Shown here: positions 33,984 to 37,387 of the stretch, in pieces
Layout of the letters: every line of letters begins with the position of its first letter
Numbering within the stretch: the stretch's first letter is position 1
NCBI GenBank assembly: GCA_964544305.1
Contig: CAZJAZ010000026.1
Span: 1 to 37,387 of the forward strand
DNA length: 37,387 nt
Direction: 5' to 3'
From: JAFDWI01 sp964544305
GTDB lineage: Bacteria; Actinomycetota; Acidimicrobiia; Acidimicrobiales; Iamiaceae
Notes under the pieces: generated by a model
Seen by the model: only the letters and a program-made list of their open reading frames with translations
Databases searched by the model: none
Told to the model about the DNA's origin: nothing
Position numbers and translations under genes: made by a program

Positions 33984-36298
33984 TTTTGGCCCTCGGGTTC
34001 AACGTCACGCGGCAGACCGAGCAATCGTTCTCCGATCACGTTGCGTTGAATCTCGCTGGTTCCCCCAGCGATCGTCAAACAACGATTCGCCAAGTACCCG
34101 AACGTCCACATCGCCGCGTCGCCGTCGACCATCGCCCCCGCCGGTCCGAGCAAACTCAACCCGAACGCTTGCACACGCTGATCGTGTTCGACGCCGAGCA
34201 GTTTGCGAACCGATGCTTCGGCCCCTGGTTTAGCCCCCGACACAGAACGCAACGTGGTGCGGGCGCCCAGGGTTGCAACGGCGTGAGCTTCCGCGATCAA
34301 CGCGCCCAATTGATCTGCAACGATCGGATCAAGCCCCCCCTGTGCGTCGTGACACTGTCCCTCGCCGCGCTGTTGGTTGATGAGGCGAAGGAGGTTTTCG
34401 ACACCGCCACCGAACGACGAGCCCGACCCCATCGAGACGCGCTCATTTCCCAATGTTGTGCGCGCCAACGCCCAACCACCATTCACGTCGCCGATCACAC
34501 AGTCGTCCGGCACAAAAACGTCGGTGAAGAACACCTCGTTGAACATTTCGAGTCCGGTCATCTCTTTCAATGGCCGGATCTCAATACCTGGCGATGTCAT
34601 GTCAACGATCAGATAGGTGATGCCCGCATGTTTTGGTGCGTCGGGATCGGTGCGTACCAAACAAATTCCCCATTGGGCCTCGCGTGCCATGGTTGTCCAC
34701 ACTTTTTGACCGGTGACCGACCAGCCACCTTCGACTCGTGTGGCGCGGGTACGCAAGCCTGCGAGGTCGGATCCCGCTTCAGGCTCAGAGAACAGCTGAC
34801 ACCACGATGTCGTACCCAACAATGTGGGTTTGACCCAGCGCTGTTGTTGCTCGGGCGTACCGTGCGCTGCAATTGTTGGCGCAGCCCACGCCCCAACTTG
34901 GAGGTGTGGCCGTCGAACCTTCGCTTGACGCAGTTCATCATCAATCAACAACTGCGTGAGAGCATCCGCGTCAATCCCCCACGGCTTTGGCCAATGTGGA
35001 ACCAAGTAGCCGGACGCCACAAGCTCAGTGCGCTGATCATCGCCTTCAAGCTCGGCCAGTGCGGCGACTTGCTTGTGGATCACCCCCCGGCGCGCTTGCG
35101 CCTCGTCATCATCGGGCAGCGCGACATGCAGTCGGCGACGTGTCCCTGCCAGGCCAAGGTCCGAAACCTTTCGTCGCCAGCGAGAAGCGCCCCCGAGCTG
35201 TTGCCGCAACGCAACGGCCCGCCGGAGGTAGAGATGCGCGTCGTGCTCCCAGGTAAACCCGATCCCTCCAAGGACTTGGATGCAGTCTTCGGCGACTCGC
35301 ACGGCAGCATCGAGTGCGACACTCGCGGCACATGCCGCCGCCAACATCCATTCGAGTCGGCTTGAATCTCGCTGAGTCTCGTCGACGTCGCCATCGAGCG
35401 CGACAAGATACCGATCGGCTGCCGTGGCGGCATCCCAAGCCACCCCGTGAACCGCTTGGCACGCAATCAGCATGTCTGCGCATCGATGTTTGACCGCCTG
35501 GAACTGCCCAATTGGCCGACCAAACTGGTGGCGCTGCCTGGCGTACGTTGCGGCCGTGTCGACACACCACGCGGTGATGCCCGCACATTCTGCCGCGGCA
35601 AACGTGGCCCACGCCGCATCAACGAGGTCACGGTCGACCCCGAGAAGGAGCCGCTCGTCGGTGACGACGAATTCAGTACACCGCATCGTTGCAATGCCGC
35701 GGGTCAGATCAAGTGGAGTATTCGATTCAACTTCGAATTGCTCGGCGTTCACCAGCGCCCACCGTTCATCCTCGCCTGGCTGAGCGGGAACGGGGATGAC
35801 AAATAATCCTGCTTCACCGGCACAGAAGGTCGGAGCGAACGCAACGCAATCGCTCACCTCCGATTGAGCCTTCTGCGCCGTTGAGGCCTGCTCGCGCGCG
35901 ACCGCCGCGGAAATCTCTCCCCGGGCAAGTGCGCCAAGCGCATCGGTGAGAACGGTGTTCGCCCGATGTGTGGCCGCGATTCGGAGCAACAGTCCTGCAA
36001 CAGTCGTAGGTAAGAACGGTCCGGGTGCCATGGCTCGCGCCAAGGCTTCGACAACGAGCACCGCTTCGCTGCAACCAAATCCTTGACCACCCCAGCCTTC
36101 GGGAATCGGCAACCCGAGCCAACCGAGCTCACTCATTTCGGTGGCAAAGCCGGGTTGTCCACGATCCGCCTTGTCAACGGCCTGACGAACCACCTCACGG
36201 GTGCAGCGTTTCTCAAGAAAGACACGGAGAGCATCGGCGAGCGCGACATGATCGTCGCCGATTGCGATCGTCAATTCGCTGCGGTGGCCGTCAGTCAT
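33980..36298 (-). CDS. Fused two-domain acyl-CoA dehydrogenase, second copy
   Basis: A 772-residue ACAD with two dehydrogenase halves in one chain, as at 8935-11109 but divergent in sequence. The N-terminal half has GWLGLPIPEGWGGQGFG, HQFGRPIGQFQAVKHR and GGIGFTWEHDAHLYLRRA. The C-terminal half has QLFSEPEAGSDLAGLR, GQKVWTT, GNERVSMG and GGTSEIQRNVIGERLLGLPRD. An ATG at 36298 abuts operator site F; a TTG at 36274 gives MTIAIGDDH, which matches the start of the paralogue (MGIAITDEH) and leaves room for a leader, so it is a serious alternative. The CoA ligase is translationally coupled. Confidence 0.85.
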   Translation of the reverse strand: MTDGHRSELTIAIGDDHVALADALRVFLEKRCTREVVRQAVDKADRGQPGFATEMSELGWLGLPIPEGWGGQGFGCSEAVLVVEALARAMAPGPFLPTTVAGLLLRIAATHRANTVLTDALGALARGEISAAVAREQASTAQKAQSEVSDCVAFAPTFCAGEAGLFVIPVPAQPGEDERWALVNAEQFEVESNTPLDLTRGIATMRCTEFVVTDERLLLGVDRDLVDAAWATFAAAECAGITAWCVDTAATYARQRHQFGRPIGQFQAVKHRCADMLIACQAVHGVAWDAATAADRYLVALDGDVDETQRDSSRLEWMLAAACAASVALDAAVRVAEDCIQVLGGIGFTWEHDAHLYLRRAVALRQQLGGASRWRRKVSDLGLAGTRRRLHVALPDDDEAQARRGVIHKQVAALAELEGDDQRTELVASGYLVPHWPKPWGIDADALTQLLIDDELRQAKVRRPHLQVGAWAAPTIAAHGTPEQQQRWVKPTLLGTTSWCQLFSEPEAGSDLAGLRTRATRVEGGWSVTGQKVWTTMAREAQWGICLVRTDPDAPKHAGITYLIVDMTSPGIEIRPLKEMTGLEMFNEVFFTDVFVPDDCVIGDVNGGWALARTTLGNERVSMGSGSSFGGGVENLLRLINQQRGEGQCHDAQGGLDPIVADQLGALIAEAHAVATLGARTTLRSVSGAKPGAEASVRKLLGVEHDQRVQAFGLSLLGPAGAMVDGDAAMWTFGYLANRCLTIAGGTSEIQRNVIGERLLGLPRDVEPEGQN

Positions 36299-36315
36299 AT
36301 CTAACAATCATGTCA
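36299..36315 (-). promoter_or_regulatory. Shared operator, site F
   Basis: Minus-strand reading TGACATGATTGTTAGAT, matching TGACR-N4-TGTYAG. It lies immediately next to the annotated ATG of the second fused ACAD (36298) and 150 bases before the LLM start (36465). If translation begins at 36274 the site lies in a normal promoter position. Confidence 0.62.
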
Positions 36316-36365
36316 TGTTTGTCGGGCTTATGCTGCGCGGCGATTGACACACCAAATCCCACACG

Positions 36366-36413
36366 TTTTGGGTGCCAAATCCGGACCTGCAGGTTCCAAA
36401 AGCGCACCCAAAA
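36366..36413. repeat. Compound inverted repeat upstream of the LLM gene
   Basis: 10-bp perfect arms (TTTTGGGTGC and GCACCCAAAA) enclose a 28-base centre that itself contains the palindrome CCTGCAGG within GGACCTGCAGGTTCC. It lies between operator site F and the LLM start. It might be a regulatory hairpin or another small palindromic element. No function visible. Confidence 0.75.
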
Positions 36414-36464
36414 CCAGTCTGGCGATGCCCATTGCGCTAAGAATCAGACGATGAAGGTGCGCCT

Positions 36465-37307
36465 GTGAAGATCGGCATCCCGCTCGCGAAGCTCCACCCC
36501 GCACAATTTGGGGACATCACCGTCGTCGCCGACGAGCTTGGCTACGAGTCGGCGTGGGTATCAGAGCATCTTGTGTTGCCCATGCACATGTCTGGGCACC
36601 TGCGCCCTGGTGAAGAACATTCGCCCATCCCAGCCGACGCGCCTGTTTTTGATGCGTTCACACTGCTTGGCAACCTGGCGGCCCAAACGTCCACCATCAA
36701 GCTCGGCACGTACGTCTACCTGCTCGGCATTCGTCACCCATTTGTTGGGGCACGTGGTTTCGCCACGCTCGACGTACTCTCGAACGGACGGGCAATTGCG
36801 GGGGTGGGGGCAGGCTGGATGGCAAGCGAGTGGGAGGCCGCTGGGATCGACCCCTCGACCCGAGGTCCTCGCCTCGATGAGGCAATCATGCTGTGTCGTC
36901 GCTTGTGGGGCGAAGAAACCATTGCGTCAGACGGCAGGTTCTTCACGTTTGAACCTGTCGGTTTTGCACCGAAGCCGATACAAGATGGTGGGCCACCCAT
37001 TGTGGTAGGTGGCGAGTCGCGACGAGCGATGCGCCGTGCGGTCCGGCTCGGCGATGGTTGGATCGCCATGGACCACACGCTTGATGAGGCCCGAGCGTTG
37101 GTCCAAACGTTTCATGAGGTCGAAGTCGAGTGCGGTGTTGAGCCGGGATCAACGCCAATCACGATCGGAGCGGACATCAAGCAACCCGACGATCTTGCTG
37201 CTTGGGAGTCGCTCGGTGTCGACCGGGTGATTGTTGCTCCGTGGCAACGTACTCGCGAAGCAGAGGCTGCACTCGTGCATCTCGCATCGGCATGGCAACC
37301 CTCATAA
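36465..37307 (+). CDS. LLM-class (luciferase-like) F420-dependent oxidoreductase
   Basis: A 280-residue TIM-barrel flavin/F420 oxidoreductase. It shows MKIGIPLAKLHPAQFGD, ESAWVSEHLVLP, LGTYVYLLGIRHPF, GRAIAGVGAGWMASEWEAAGID and PPIVVGGESRRAMRRAVRLGDGWI, typical of F420-dependent LLM proteins of mycobacteria and related actinobacteria. It may act as a reductase or monooxygenase in the catabolic set. AAGGTG precedes the GTG start. It is divergent from the second fused ACAD, with site F and the compound repeat between. After its stop the last 80 bases show nothing recognisable. Confidence 0.88.
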   Translation: MKIGIPLAKLHPAQFGDITVVADELGYESAWVSEHLVLPMHMSGHLRPGEEHSPIPADAPVFDAFTLLGNLAAQTSTIKLGTYVYLLGIRHPFVGARGFATLDVLSNGRAIAGVGAGWMASEWEAAGIDPSTRGPRLDEAIMLCRRLWGEETIASDGRFFTFEPVGFAPKPIQDGGPPIVVGGESRRAMRRAVRLGDGWIAMDHTLDEARALVQTFHEVEVECGVEPGSTPITIGADIKQPDDLAAWESLGVDRVIVAPWQRTREAEAALVHLASAWQPS

Positions 37308-37387
37308 CGTTCTTTGTCCAGTTGTGCACCGTAGCGGTGGGCGGCTTCAAGGGGTGGTCGCGACGAGACTGGTTGTGGGGGCTGGTT

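Noticed and set aside
33971..35365. Long plus-strand frame opposite the second fused ACAD gene
   Set aside because: Its codons mirror those of the ACAD gene on the other strand, no domain is visible in its translation, and the ACAD is convincing.
1..37387. CRISPR array, insertion sequence or prophage
   Set aside because: No regularly spaced direct repeats, no transposase or integrase frame and no phage genes were seen.

Overview
The window looks like chromosome of a high-GC actinobacterium, most plausibly an acidimicrobial (Ilumatobacter-like) lineage. The reasons are GTG/TTG starts, an F420-type luciferase-like oxidoreductase, an Nei1-type glycosylase with the MPEGH start, and many FadE-, EchA- and Ltp-like genes of the kind mycobacteria use for sterol and lipid breakdown. 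The lineage is inferred from gene content only. The sequence is a draft: 100 Ns at 15258-15357 are flanked by the same 55 bp on both sides, which looks like an unmerged contig join rather than missing sequence.

Layout. 38-3445: two MazEF-like toxin-antitoxin pairs surround tRNA-Thr(UGU), a type I 3-dehydroquinate dehydratase and a crotonase with a long N-terminal extension. 3442-15929: acyl-CoA catabolism in divergent units, namely thiolase/DUF35 against CoA ligase; ferredoxin plus a fused acyl-CoA dehydrogenase (ACAD) against a crotonase; and an SDR against P450 plus a CaiB/BaiF CoA-transferase. Another SDR and a double-GNAT acetyltransferase lie between them. 15965-18538: housekeeping nei1, divergent from purK-purE. 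18570-29817: more catabolism, namely a two-gene ACAD pair against amidohydrolase plus CoA ligase, a secreted SGNH esterase, and an amidohydrolase/DUF35/Ltp2-like operon divergent from a tandem-TetR regulator and a VOC protein. 29843-32404: copper-export operon copZ-copA behind a CsoR-type operator. 32439-37307: CoA ligase and a second fused ACAD, divergent from an LLM oxidoreductase.

How it fits together. The enzymes can be arranged as a beta-oxidation-like route: CoA activation (three ligases, one CoA-transferase), dehydrogenation (three ACAD systems), hydration (crotonases), dehydrogenation (SDRs) and carbon-carbon cleavage (thiolase/DUF35 and Ltp2-like/DUF35 pairs). P450/ferredoxin, LLM and amidohydrolases would handle oxidation and ring or side-chain steps. 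The substrate cannot be read from the sequence.

The main new observation is a shared 17-bp site, TGACR-N4-TGTYAG(A/G)(T/A), in all six divergent intergenic regions that separate catabolic genes, including the one before the tandem-TetR gene. It is absent from the housekeeping nei/purK divergent region. This suggests one local regulator controls the whole set, comparable in logic to the mycobacterial Mce3R regulon. A second observation is a three-copy, nearly perfect long palindrome. One copy lies inside the 3' end of a DUF35 coding sequence, is translated, and leaves the coupled stop/start with the next gene intact.
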